Source: Lentihominibacter faecis (GTDB lineage Bacteria; Bacillota; Clostridia; Peptostreptococcales; Anaerovoracaceae). Taken from it: a stretch of 22,494 nucleotides of DNA. The notes under the pieces were generated by a model. The model saw nothing but the letters and a program-made list of their open reading frames with translations. It did no database searches and was not told where the DNA came from. Every line of letters starts with the position of its first letter. The first letter of the stretch is position 1. Shown in pieces: positions 1-6,865 of the stretch. The position numbers and the translations under genes are program-made. The DNA lies in NCBI RefSeq assembly GCF_014306095.1, contig NZ_JACRWC010000095.1, positions 1 to 22,494 of the forward strand, in the 5' to 3' direction.

Positions 1-7
1 CAAGAAA

Positions 8-123
8 TGCGGTGACAATAGCGAGGAGGTCACACCTGTTCCCATACCGAACACAGAAGTTAAGCTCCTTAGCGCTGATGATACTTGGTGGGAGACTGCC
101 TGGGAAAGTAGGACGTTGCCGTT
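8..123 (+). rRNA. rrf: 5S ribosomal RNA
   Basis: The sequence carries the conserved 5S core: a CCATACCGAACACAGAAGTT stretch in the middle and a GGGAGACTGCC stretch near the 3' end. The ends can pair as helix I (CGGTGAC at 10-16 with GTTGCCG at 115-121, including two G-U pairs). The length of about 115 nt fits a bacterial 5S. It is the last gene of an rRNA operon whose 16S and 23S genes lie before the window, and a terminator follows directly. The exact ends are uncertain by a few bases. Confidence 0.95.
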
Positions 124-130
124 TTGGTTG

Positions 131-164
131 AAAAAGAAGTTCGCGAAAGCGGGCTTCTTTTTTT
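131..164 (+). terminator. rRNA operon terminator
   Basis: An intrinsic terminator follows the 5S gene. The stem AAGAAGTTCGC / GCGGGCTTCTT closes a GAAA tetraloop with two G-U pairs and is followed by seven T residues. It ends rRNA operon transcription. A near copy lies 326 nt downstream. Confidence 0.9.
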
Positions 165-165
165 A

Positions 166-444
166 TATCTGCACGGGACAGCTAGCGTAACTTTGAGTGT
201 AGTCTTACAGCCAATAATATCGCAGATCCTTATCAAATGGTCTCCTATGTTAGTTTTTGCGCTTTCTCAGCTTTTCTGTTTCGTGAAATTATCTTGCATG
301 CCGTTTTGGCTGTCGGTCAGGTTATTTTATCGGTCATACATACGGAAGATTTCTATTAATTCCCCCTAAAAAACGACTTTAGCAGAATTTTGAATGCCGT
401 ACTATCCATACAAGACGCATACGATCAGGATCAGGGTATTTTTT
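166..444. other. Degenerate intergenic stretch, no supported gene
   Basis: I see no gene here. The open frames are short, lack ribosome binding sites and resemble no family I know. One frame (about 230-357) reads like a hydrophobic C-terminal tail of a membrane protein ending in a stop codon, but it has no start and could be chance. No tRNA cloverleaf was found. The stretch sits between two copies of an rRNA-operon terminator, so it may be a relic of a rearrangement. Confidence 0.5.
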
Positions 445-455
445 CTGTTTTGATT

Positions 456-490
456 AAAAAAGAAGTTCGCGGAAGCGGGCTTCTTTTTTT
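456..490 (+). terminator. Second copy of the rRNA operon terminator
   Basis: The stem AAAAAAGAAGTTCGC / GCGGGCTTCTTTTTTT closes a GGAA loop and is followed by a T run. Bases 445-491 match bases 119-165 at 43 of 47 positions, with no gaps, so this is a duplicate of the terminator behind the 5S gene. No 5S gene precedes this copy. It butts against the truncated DeoR-like sequence. Confidence 0.85.
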
Positions 491-944
491 AGAGAAGCGT
501 AGAAAAGTTTTCGGTGGTGCTATTGGATTGAAGAGACCTGTCAATACCAAAGAAGATGATGTTGTCACAAAAGCATCTGCTCATGTAAGAGAAAAAGACG
601 CGATCGCCAGGTATGCGGCAGGACTGATCCGTGATGATGCCGTTTTCATTGATGCCGGAACAACAACAGAGCGGATGACAGAGTATATTGCAAATAAAAA
701 TGCGGTTTAGGCGAATGGTATCGATCTTGAAAAAGGCTTCACAACGCCGGATATGGATGAAGCTTTGATCAAAGAAGAAATCGTGAATCATTCAAACGAT
801 GTTTATATTCTTGCAGATTCATCCAAATTTGAGCAGGTATTTGCAGTAACATTTACAAAACTGAAGGGAAAATGTATCATAACGGATCGATTTGATAATG
901 ATCTTTACAGGAAACATGCTATCGTGAAGGAGGTGAATAAATAG
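491..944 (+). pseudogene. Broken DeoR/FruR-type regulator
   Basis: Translated in one frame, the segment gives parts of a DeoR-family sensor domain. A piece RKVFGGAI lies just after where the DNA-binding domain should end. It is followed by a sugar-phosphate-binding segment with DAGTTTERM, and then a C-terminal part with GIDLEKGFTTPDMDEA and ILADSSKFEQV. The N-terminal winged helix (roughly 60-70 residues) is missing and replaced by the duplicated rRNA terminator. A TAG at 708-710 interrupts the frame. The expected sequence between the VTN region and GANGID is absent, so an in-frame internal deletion of several tens of residues is likely. DeoR-type regulators normally control the fru operon they precede, and fruK starts two bases after this frame ends. 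The operon has probably lost its local repressor. The reading as a pseudogene is strong; the exact deletion size is inferred. Confidence 0.85.
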
Positions 945-945
945 G

Positions 946-1854
946 ATGATCTATACTGTTACAATCAGTCCAGCGATCGACTATGTGGTTCATCTGGACA
1001 GGCTTCAAAAAGGGGCGACGAATCGTTCCACCGGGGAGGAATATTTTCTGGGAGGCAAGGGAATCAATGTTTCTCAGATACTGAAGGAGCTTGGGATGGA
1101 GAGCATCGTACTGGGCTTTGTAAATGGCTTTACAGGAAAGGCTCTGGAAAATGGATTGCATCAGGGGGAGATAAAAACGGATTTCATTTATCCGAAGCAG
1201 GGGATCACACGGATCAATGTCAAAATCAAAGCGGGAGAAGAGACTGAGATAAATGGTCAGGGGACTATTGCGGACGAATCAGATTTAAAGATGCTTTATG
1301 ATAAACTCAGGAAACTGAAGGACGGAGATGTGCTGATCATTTCCGGGAATATCCCGGCCGCTGTTCCACAGGATACTTACAGCAGACTTCTGGAAGCAGT
1401 GAAAGAAAAAGATGTTCTGTGTATCGTAGATACCAATGGAGCAGCCCTCATGGATGTACTGAAGTATCATCCATTCCTGATCAAGCCAAACATGGATGAG
1501 CTTAGAGATGTCTTTGGAGAAAAGATATCGGCGGAAGAAGGAGCGGAAAAACTGCAGAAAGCCGGTGCACGCAATGTGATCGTGTCCATGGGTGGAGATG
1601 GGGCAGTTCTTAAAGCCGAAAATGGAACTCTTTATACGGCAGGTGTGTGTCGCGGTAAAATGATAAACTCCGTTGGTGCAGGCGATTCTATGGTAGCAGG
1701 ATTTGTTGCAGGGTATCTGGAGAAAAAAGATTATCAGTACGCACTGGATCTTGGAAGTGCTGCAGGTGCAGCAACTGCTTTTTCACCGGGGCTTGCCGCA
1801 AGACGACAGATCTATGATTGTATGGACGAACTGAGATCGAGATCATTACGATAA
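946..1854 (+). CDS. fruK: 1-phosphofructokinase
   Basis: The 302-residue protein is a PfkB-family (ribokinase-fold) sugar kinase of the usual length for FruK. It phosphorylates fructose-1-phosphate with ATP to fructose-1,6-bisphosphate in the cytoplasm, the step after PTS import of fructose. The N-terminal PfkB signature GGKGINVS is present. The C-terminal signature SVGAGDSMVAGF contains the catalytic base Asp247 and the anion-hole glycines. The ATG at 946 has an AGGAGGTGA ribosome binding site at 928-936. It is followed by fruA 16 nt downstream, and the pair defines a fructose operon. LacC or tagatose-6-phosphate kinase are relatives, but the EIIABC-Fru neighbour makes FruK the better call. 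Confidence 0.92.
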   Translation: MIYTVTISPAIDYVVHLDRLQKGATNRSTGEEYFLGGKGINVSQILKELGMESIVLGFVNGFTGKALENGLHQGEIKTDFIYPKQGITRINVKIKAGEETEINGQGTIADESDLKMLYDKLRKLKDGDVLIISGNIPAAVPQDTYSRLLEAVKEKDVLCIVDTNGAALMDVLKYHPFLIKPNMDELRDVFGEKISAEEGAEKLQKAGARNVIVSMGGDGAVLKAENGTLYTAGVCRGKMINSVGAGDSMVAGFVAGYLEKKDYQYALDLGSAAGAATAFSPGLAARRQIYDCMDELRSRSLR

Positions 1855-1870
1855 GAAAGGGGTGCAACTC

Positions 1871-3829
1871 ATGCGCATTACGAATTTACTGGATAAAAAC
1901 GCAATTTTGTTAAACGCTGACATTTCGGATAAGAAGACGGCGATCAATACTCTTATCGAAATGCATGATAAAGCAGGGAATCTTTCTGATAAGGAAAAAT
2001 ACAAGGAAGGAATCTTTGCAAGAGAGGCGGAGAGCACCACGGCAGTCGGGGAAGGGATCGCAATACCGCATGCAAAAAGCAGCGCGGTGAAGCGACCGGG
2101 TCTTGCTGCCATGACTGTGCCGAATGGAATCGAGTATGGTGCTCCTGACGGGAAGCCTTCCAATTTGTTCTTTATGATCGCAGCTCCCGAGGATGGGGAC
2201 CTTCACCTGGAAGTGCTTTCGAGGCTGATGACTCTTCTGATGGATCTGGATCTTCGGAAAAAACTTTTGTCAGCACAGACTGCAGATGAATTTCTGCATA
2301 TGATCGATGAAGCAGAAGAAGCAAAATTCGGAGCAGAATCTGAACATGACAAGAAAAAGGAAACCGCAGCAGAAATGGATCATGAAGATGAAAGGTACAG
2401 GATCGTTGCGGTTACAGCATGTCCTACCGGAATTGCCCATACGTATATGGCAGCGGAAGCTCTGGAACAGAAAGCAAAAGAGTTAGGCGTAAGCATAAAA
2501 GTGGAAACCAATGGTTCCGGTGGTGCTAAAAACGTTCTGACTCCGCAGGAAATACAGGAAGCAGATGGTGTCATAGTCGCAGCTGACAAGAATGTCGAAA
2601 TGGTTAGATTTGACGGGAAACCTGTTATTATGACAAATGTTTCGAAGGGGATCAATGAACCGGAGGTTCTGATCCAGGCGGTGATAGATGGAAAAGCGCC
2701 TCAGTATACCTATCAGGGTGGCAAGACGACAGAGAGCAATGTCTCGGAGGAAACAGCAGGTCGTCAGATCTATAAGCATCTTATGAACGGAGTTTCCTAT
2801 ATGCTCCCGTTTGTTATCGGCGGAGGGATCATGATCGCTGTCGCATTTCTCATAGATACGATTGCGGGAGCACCAAAGGATTCTACCTTTGGGACATATA
2901 CTGCAGCAGCAGCCTTCTTTAAGACGATAGGAGGATATGCATTCAGTTTCATGCTCCCTGTTCTTGCCGGTTACATTGCAAGGAGCATCGCAGACAGACC
3001 GGGACTTGCAGTTGGGTTCGTAGGTGGATATATCGCAACTATTGGATGTACTTTTGGAGCGATCACCGGTGACAGTACGGCTGTTTCAGGATTTCTCGGC
3101 GCATTGATCGCTGGATTTGCCGGTGGATATATCGTACTTTTACTGAAAAAGATCTTCTCATTCCTGCCGAAGTCTGTGGAAAGCATGCTGCCGGTACTGA
3201 TCCTGCCGCTGCTGGGTATCATTATAATGGGACTGTTCATGTGTGCGATCAATCCTGCTGTTGGAGCCCTGAACCAGTGGATCACGGATGCTCTCAACTC
3301 AATGGGAGAAACGAGCAAGATCATACTGGGATGTATCGTCGCCGGCATGATGGCAGTAGATATGGGAGGACCGTTCAATAAGGCTGCATATGTATTTGGT
3401 ACAGCAGCTATCACTACAGGAGGATTCGATATCATGGCGGCAGTCATGATCGGCGGTATGGTGCCTCCGATCGCCATCGCGCTTTGTGCCACCTTCTTTA
3501 AGAAGAAATGGACGGAGGCGGAACTGAAGTCGGCACCGGTAAACTACATCATGGGGCTGTGCTTCATCACAGAAGGTGCGATCCCATATGCTGCAGCGGA
3601 TCCTCTCAGAGTTATACCGTCATGCATAGCAGGATCAGCAGTGGCCGGAGGACTTTCCATGGCATTTGGATGTACTCTTCGCGCACCTCATGGAGGGATT
3701 TTCGTATTCCCGGTAGTTGGAAATGTATTGTTTTATGTGATGGCACTGGCAGCAGGTGCATTAGTAGGCATGATCCTGCTGGCTCTTTTGAAAAAGAATA
3801 TCGCAACACAGGAAAAAGGAGGAAAGTAA
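1871..3829 (+). CDS. fruA: PTS fructose transporter subunit IIABC
   Basis: This 652-residue protein imports fructose and phosphorylates it to fructose-1-phosphate at the membrane. Domains in order: EIIA-Fru (about 1-150) with phospho-His67 in IPHAKS; an acidic linker (about 150-174); EIIB-Fru (about 177-275) with phospho-Cys184 in TACPTGIAHTYMAA; EIIC (about 300-645) with many hydrophobic helices and the motif GGPFNKAAY typical of fructose-family IIC. The ATG at 1871 is preferred over an in-frame GTG at 1862, because the AAGAAAGGGG ribosome binding site (1853-1862) is correctly spaced only for the ATG. The product keeps all three domains on one chain. Phosphate should arrive from the HPr and EI encoded immediately downstream. 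Confidence 0.95.
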   Translation: MRITNLLDKNAILLNADISDKKTAINTLIEMHDKAGNLSDKEKYKEGIFAREAESTTAVGEGIAIPHAKSSAVKRPGLAAMTVPNGIEYGAPDGKPSNLFFMIAAPEDGDLHLEVLSRLMTLLMDLDLRKKLLSAQTADEFLHMIDEAEEAKFGAESEHDKKKETAAEMDHEDERYRIVAVTACPTGIAHTYMAAEALEQKAKELGVSIKVETNGSGGAKNVLTPQEIQEADGVIVAADKNVEMVRFDGKPVIMTNVSKGINEPEVLIQAVIDGKAPQYTYQGGKTTESNVSEETAGRQIYKHLMNGVSYMLPFVIGGGIMIAVAFLIDTIAGAPKDSTFGTYTAAAAFFKTIGGYAFSFMLPVLAGYIARSIADRPGLAVGFVGGYIATIGCTFGAITGDSTAVSGFLGALIAGFAGGYIVLLLKKIFSFLPKSVESMLPVLILPLLGIIIMGLFMCAINPAVGALNQWITDALNSMGETSKIILGCIVAGMMAVDMGGPFNKAAYVFGTAAITTGGFDIMAAVMIGGMVPPIAIALCATFFKKKWTEAELKSAPVNYIMGLCFITEGAIPYAAADPLRVIPSCIAGSAVAGGLSMAFGCTLRAPHGGIFVFPVVGNVLFYVMALAAGALVGMILLALLKKNIATQEKGGK

Positions 3830-3830
3830 G

Positions 3831-4097
3831 ATGGTATCAAAGAAGGTAAAGGTAGTGAATTCACAGGGATTTCACATGAGACCGGTGACGACATTCGTAG
3901 GTGCTATGGGTAAATACGAATCCGATATTAAAATCCTGTCTAAGGGAAATGAGATCAACGGCAAGAGTCTGATGACCATCGTAGCAGCCTGCATAAAATG
4001 TGGTGATGAGGTCGAAGTTCAATGTAGCGGAGCTGATGAGGATGCAGCACTTCAGGAAGCAATCGGCATGATCGAGTCGGGATTTGGAGAAGAATAA
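3831..4097 (+). CDS. ptsH: Phosphocarrier protein HPr
   Basis: This 88-residue HPr carries phosphate from EI to EIIA domains. The active site NSQGFHMRP places the phospho-acceptor at His15, and the regulatory site NGKSLMTI places Ser46 exactly as in Firmicutes HPr, where HPr kinase phosphorylates it for CcpA-type catabolite control. Methionine replaces the common alanine after His15 (HMRP instead of HARP). It starts one base after the fruA stop, behind an AAAGGAGGAAAG ribosome binding site inside fruA. ptsI follows. Lying in the fru operon, it may serve this transporter mainly or be the cell's general HPr. Nothing in the window decides this. Confidence 0.95.
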   Translation: MVSKKVKVVNSQGFHMRPVTTFVGAMGKYESDIKILSKGNEINGKSLMTIVAACIKCGDEVEVQCSGADEDAALQEAIGMIESGFGEE

Positions 4098-4125
4098 AAA
4101 AGTTTTTATTGTGGAGGGTGGAAAG

Positions 4126-5850
4126 ATGCTAAAGGGAATTGCAGTATCAGAAGGAATCGCACAGGGAATTGCGTTTTGCATCGATGCAGACAGAAATAAA
4201 GAAAACTGTGAAGATTCCTATAGAAAGGCTGAAAGCAAGGACGAAGAGTCGGCAAGATTTCAGGAAGCAATGACGGCGTTTCTTGAAGAAACAGAACGTG
4301 CGGCACGTGATCTTGAGAAGCGTGGTATGTCAGAAGAAGCGGGAATATTACGCAGTCATATGGAAATGATAAAAGATCCTTCTGTCACATCGAAAATCAA
4401 GGAAGAGATCGATAACGGATGCTGTGCCGAAGAGGCAGTCGACAAGACAATGAAGTTTTTCGCAGATCTCTTTGAAGCGACAGGTGATGAACTGACGATG
4501 CAGCGAGCAGCAGATATCAGAGACATAAACAGCAGCCTTTGCAGTAAACTCACAAATAATGATCTCATGGATCCTGCTCAATTACCGAAGGGCGCCATCC
4601 TTGTGATCCGTGAGTTGACCCCATCCATGGCAGTAAAGATAGATCCGGCACGGGCGCTGGGGATCATTGCGGAGACTGGAGGCTACACTTCTCATGCGGC
4701 GATCCTGGCACGGGCGCTGGGGATCCCTGCGGTACTGGGAGTTAAGGGTGCTCTTACTTATATAGAGAACGGTAAAACTCTGATTCTGGACGGAATCAGT
4801 GGTATTGTTCTGCAAGAGCCGGACAACGATACAAAAAAAGAGTACAACAAGAAAGCCGAGATGTTCCAGCTGCAAAGAGAACGGTTAAACGTTTTTAGAG
4901 GAAAGAAAAGCGTTACGGCTTCAGGAACTATCAAGGAAATCTTTGCCAATATCGGAAGCGTGGAAGACGCAGAATCAGCCAGAGCAGCGGATGCAGAAGG
5001 TGTAGGCCTGTTTCGGACGGAATTTCTATATATGGATCGCACCAAAGCTCCGGATGAAGAAGAACAATTTGAAGCGTACTGCAAGGCAGCGAAAGCTTTC
5101 TCGCCTGATCCGGTGGTGATCCGGACACTTGATGTGGGCGGAGATAAAGACATTCCATATCTGCATATGGATCAGGAAGAAAATCCGTTTATGGGATTTC
5201 GAGCTGTGCGTTATTGCCTGGAAAACAGAGAACTTTTTAAAACACAGCTGCGAGCACTGCTTAGAGCCGGTGCAGAAGGCTGCATTCGGATCATGATCCC
5301 GATGGTGACATGTCTTGCGGAAATCAGAGGCGTTAAAGCGCTCATGGCAGAATGCTGCGAGGAACTTAAAGCAGAAGGAAAAAGATTTGATCCGGATATA
5401 AAGACCGGGATCATGGTAGAGACGCCGGCGGCGGCGGCAACAGCTGATATCCTCGCAGAAGAAGTGGATTTTTTCAGCATAGGAACAAATGATCTGACCG
5501 GGTATATGATGGCAGCAGACAGAGGTAATGCAAAGGTTGCATATCTTTACGAAACGTATCAGCCAGCGGTGCTTCGGATGATCCGTGATGTGTGCAAGGC
5601 CGCAGGCAAAGCTGACATACCTGTTGGTATGTGCGGTGAAGCGGCGGCAGATCCGGCGCTTACACCGTGCCTGATCGCATTTGGACTGGACGAATTTAGT
5701 GTAAGTCCCGAAAAAGTTTTAGCTACAAGAAAAAAACTTTCGCTTTGGAGCAGTGAAGATGCGATAGCAGTGGCGGACAAGGTGATGTCTCTGGGTACTG
5801 CAGAGGAAGTAAAACAATATTTAGACAGCCTGAAAAAAGAAGCTGAATAG
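4126..5850 (+). CDS. ptsI: PTS enzyme I (phosphoenolpyruvate-protein phosphotransferase)
   Basis: This 574-residue enzyme takes phosphate from PEP and passes it to HPr. The N-terminal HPr-binding helical domain (about 30-140) is followed by the swivelling phosphohistidine domain with His190 in GGYTSHAAILARALGIP. The C-terminal TIM-barrel PEP-binding domain has GLFRTEFLYMDR, the NPFMGFRAVR motif, and the catalytic Cys503 in GMCGEAA. The length is normal. An in-frame ATG at 4084 overlaps ptsH, but the ATG at 4126 has a good GGAGGGTGG ribosome binding site at 4113-4121 and starts like the family (MLKGIAVSEG), so it is chosen. It is the last gene of the fruK-fruA-ptsH-ptsI unit. Odd detail: a 19-nt exact direct repeat (4647-4665 and 4707-4725) flanks the active-site histidine in frame. 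Confidence 0.95.
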   Translation: MLKGIAVSEGIAQGIAFCIDADRNKENCEDSYRKAESKDEESARFQEAMTAFLEETERAARDLEKRGMSEEAGILRSHMEMIKDPSVTSKIKEEIDNGCCAEEAVDKTMKFFADLFEATGDELTMQRAADIRDINSSLCSKLTNNDLMDPAQLPKGAILVIRELTPSMAVKIDPARALGIIAETGGYTSHAAILARALGIPAVLGVKGALTYIENGKTLILDGISGIVLQEPDNDTKKEYNKKAEMFQLQRERLNVFRGKKSVTASGTIKEIFANIGSVEDAESARAADAEGVGLFRTEFLYMDRTKAPDEEEQFEAYCKAAKAFSPDPVVIRTLDVGGDKDIPYLHMDQEENPFMGFRAVRYCLENRELFKTQLRALLRAGAEGCIRIMIPMVTCLAEIRGVKALMAECCEELKAEGKRFDPDIKTGIMVETPAAAATADILAEEVDFFSIGTNDLTGYMMAADRGNAKVAYLYETYQPAVLRMIRDVCKAAGKADIPVGMCGEAAADPALTPCLIAFGLDEFSVSPEKVLATRKKLSLWSSEDAIAVADKVMSLGTAEEVKQYLDSLKKEAE

Positions 5851-5962
5851 ATTTTACAGATGTTTAACATGTAAAACATATGTATTTGATACTGATCGCT
5901 TAAAATAAGGAGGAATACGATAAAAGAAAACGAACGATAAGAGACTGGAGGAGATGCAGGAG

Positions 5963-6865
5963 ATGACTTATGGTGTGATCGATGTGGGATCGAACACGAT
6001 CCGGCTGGTGATCTACGAAGTGAAGGAAAATCGGATCGAGTCACTGTTCAGCAATAAGAATACTGCAGGACTGATCGGGTATGTAAACGATGGAGAACTG
6101 AGCAGGAAGGGGATTCGAAAAGCCTGCGATGTGCTGAATTCTTTGCAGAAGGTTGCGGCGCATGCACAGGTGGAAAAACTGTACGTGTTTGCGACAGCAT
6201 CGCTGCGAAACATTGCCAATACCAAAGAAGCGGTAGAGGAAATCGAAAAGGAAACAGGACTTGATATCGATGTGATCAGCGGTCATGATGAGGCTGTGCT
6301 GGATTTTGAGGGAGCAGCGCATGCACAGAAGCTTAAAGATGGCGTCATGGTGGATATCGGAGGCGGCAGTACGGAAGTTGTTGCCTTTGCAGATGGTAAA
6401 ATAACCGATGCGGTCAGCCTTGAATTCGGTTCACTGTCCATGTATAAAACCTATGTATCCCGTCTGTTTCCTAAAAACAGCGAAGAGAGAGCGATTCGAA
6501 AAAAGGTCGAAAATGAAATCAAGAAAGTCAAGTTTTTAAAGAAGAAGCAGTTCGCTGATATGGTGGGGATCGGTGGAACGATCCGTGCGGTAAAAAAATT
6601 CAACAATGATCGTTTCGGACTTCCGAAGGAGAACGATCGTATCCTTATGGATCAGATGCATCTTTTGCTGGAGGATCTGCAGGAAGAGGAGAAGCTGACG
6701 TTAAACAAGATCCTGCGCGTTGCTCCGGATCGTGTGCACACCATGGTGCCGGGGATGATCATTTTAGACACGCTTTGCGATTATTTCGGCTGCGAAGAGA
6801 TCCGCATGAGCAATTTCGGTGTACGAGAAGGCTATTTATATAAAAAGGTGGTAATGGGAAAATGA
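5963..6865 (+). CDS. Ppx/GppA-family exopolyphosphatase / pppGpp phosphatase
   Basis: The protein of 300 residues has the actin-like ASKHA fold of the Ppx/GppA family, which removes terminal phosphate from polyphosphate or from pppGpp. The first phosphate-binding motif is GVIDVGSNTIRL at residues 4-15 and the second is VDIGGGSTEVV near 130-140. It has the short form of about 300 residues without the extra C-terminal HD-like domain of E. coli Ppx. ATG codons occur at 5954 and 5963. The GGAGGA ribosome binding site at 5947-5952 is properly spaced only for 5963. The stop codon overlaps the ppk1 start (ATGA), so the two are translationally coupled, which favours a polyphosphate role. The choice between Ppx and GppA activity cannot be made from sequence alone. 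Confidence 0.88.
   Translation: MTYGVIDVGSNTIRLVIYEVKENRIESLFSNKNTAGLIGYVNDGELSRKGIRKACDVLNSLQKVAAHAQVEKLYVFATASLRNIANTKEAVEEIEKETGLDIDVISGHDEAVLDFEGAAHAQKLKDGVMVDIGGGSTEVVAFADGKITDAVSLEFGSLSMYKTYVSRLFPKNSEERAIRKKVENEIKKVKFLKKKQFADMVGIGGTIRAVKKFNNDRFGLPKENDRILMDQMHLLLEDLQEEEKLTLNKILRVAPDRVHTMVPGMIILDTLCDYFGCEEIRMSNFGVREGYLYKKVVMGK

Noticed and set aside
124..369. Possible small membrane-like protein after the 5S gene
   Set aside because: Its start overlaps the 5S end and its frame runs through the rRNA terminator. There is no ribosome binding site. The hydrophobic stretch is likely chance or a relic.
2971..3492. Long minus-strand open frame opposite the EIIC domain of fruA
   Set aside because: It has hydrophobic low-complexity content created by the antisense of membrane-helix codons, and no ribosome binding site. 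fruA on the + strand explains the region fully.
5852..5876. TTTTACA / TGTAAAA inverted repeat after ptsI as a terminator or operator
   Set aside because: The stem is weak and AT-only apart from one pair, and has no proper T run. There is no known motif match strong enough to call it.
5905..5938. Orphan AAGGAGG followed by a six-codon frame that would need an ATA start
   Set aside because: An ATA start is very unlikely, and the frame does not join the phosphatase gene. It is probably just leader sequence.
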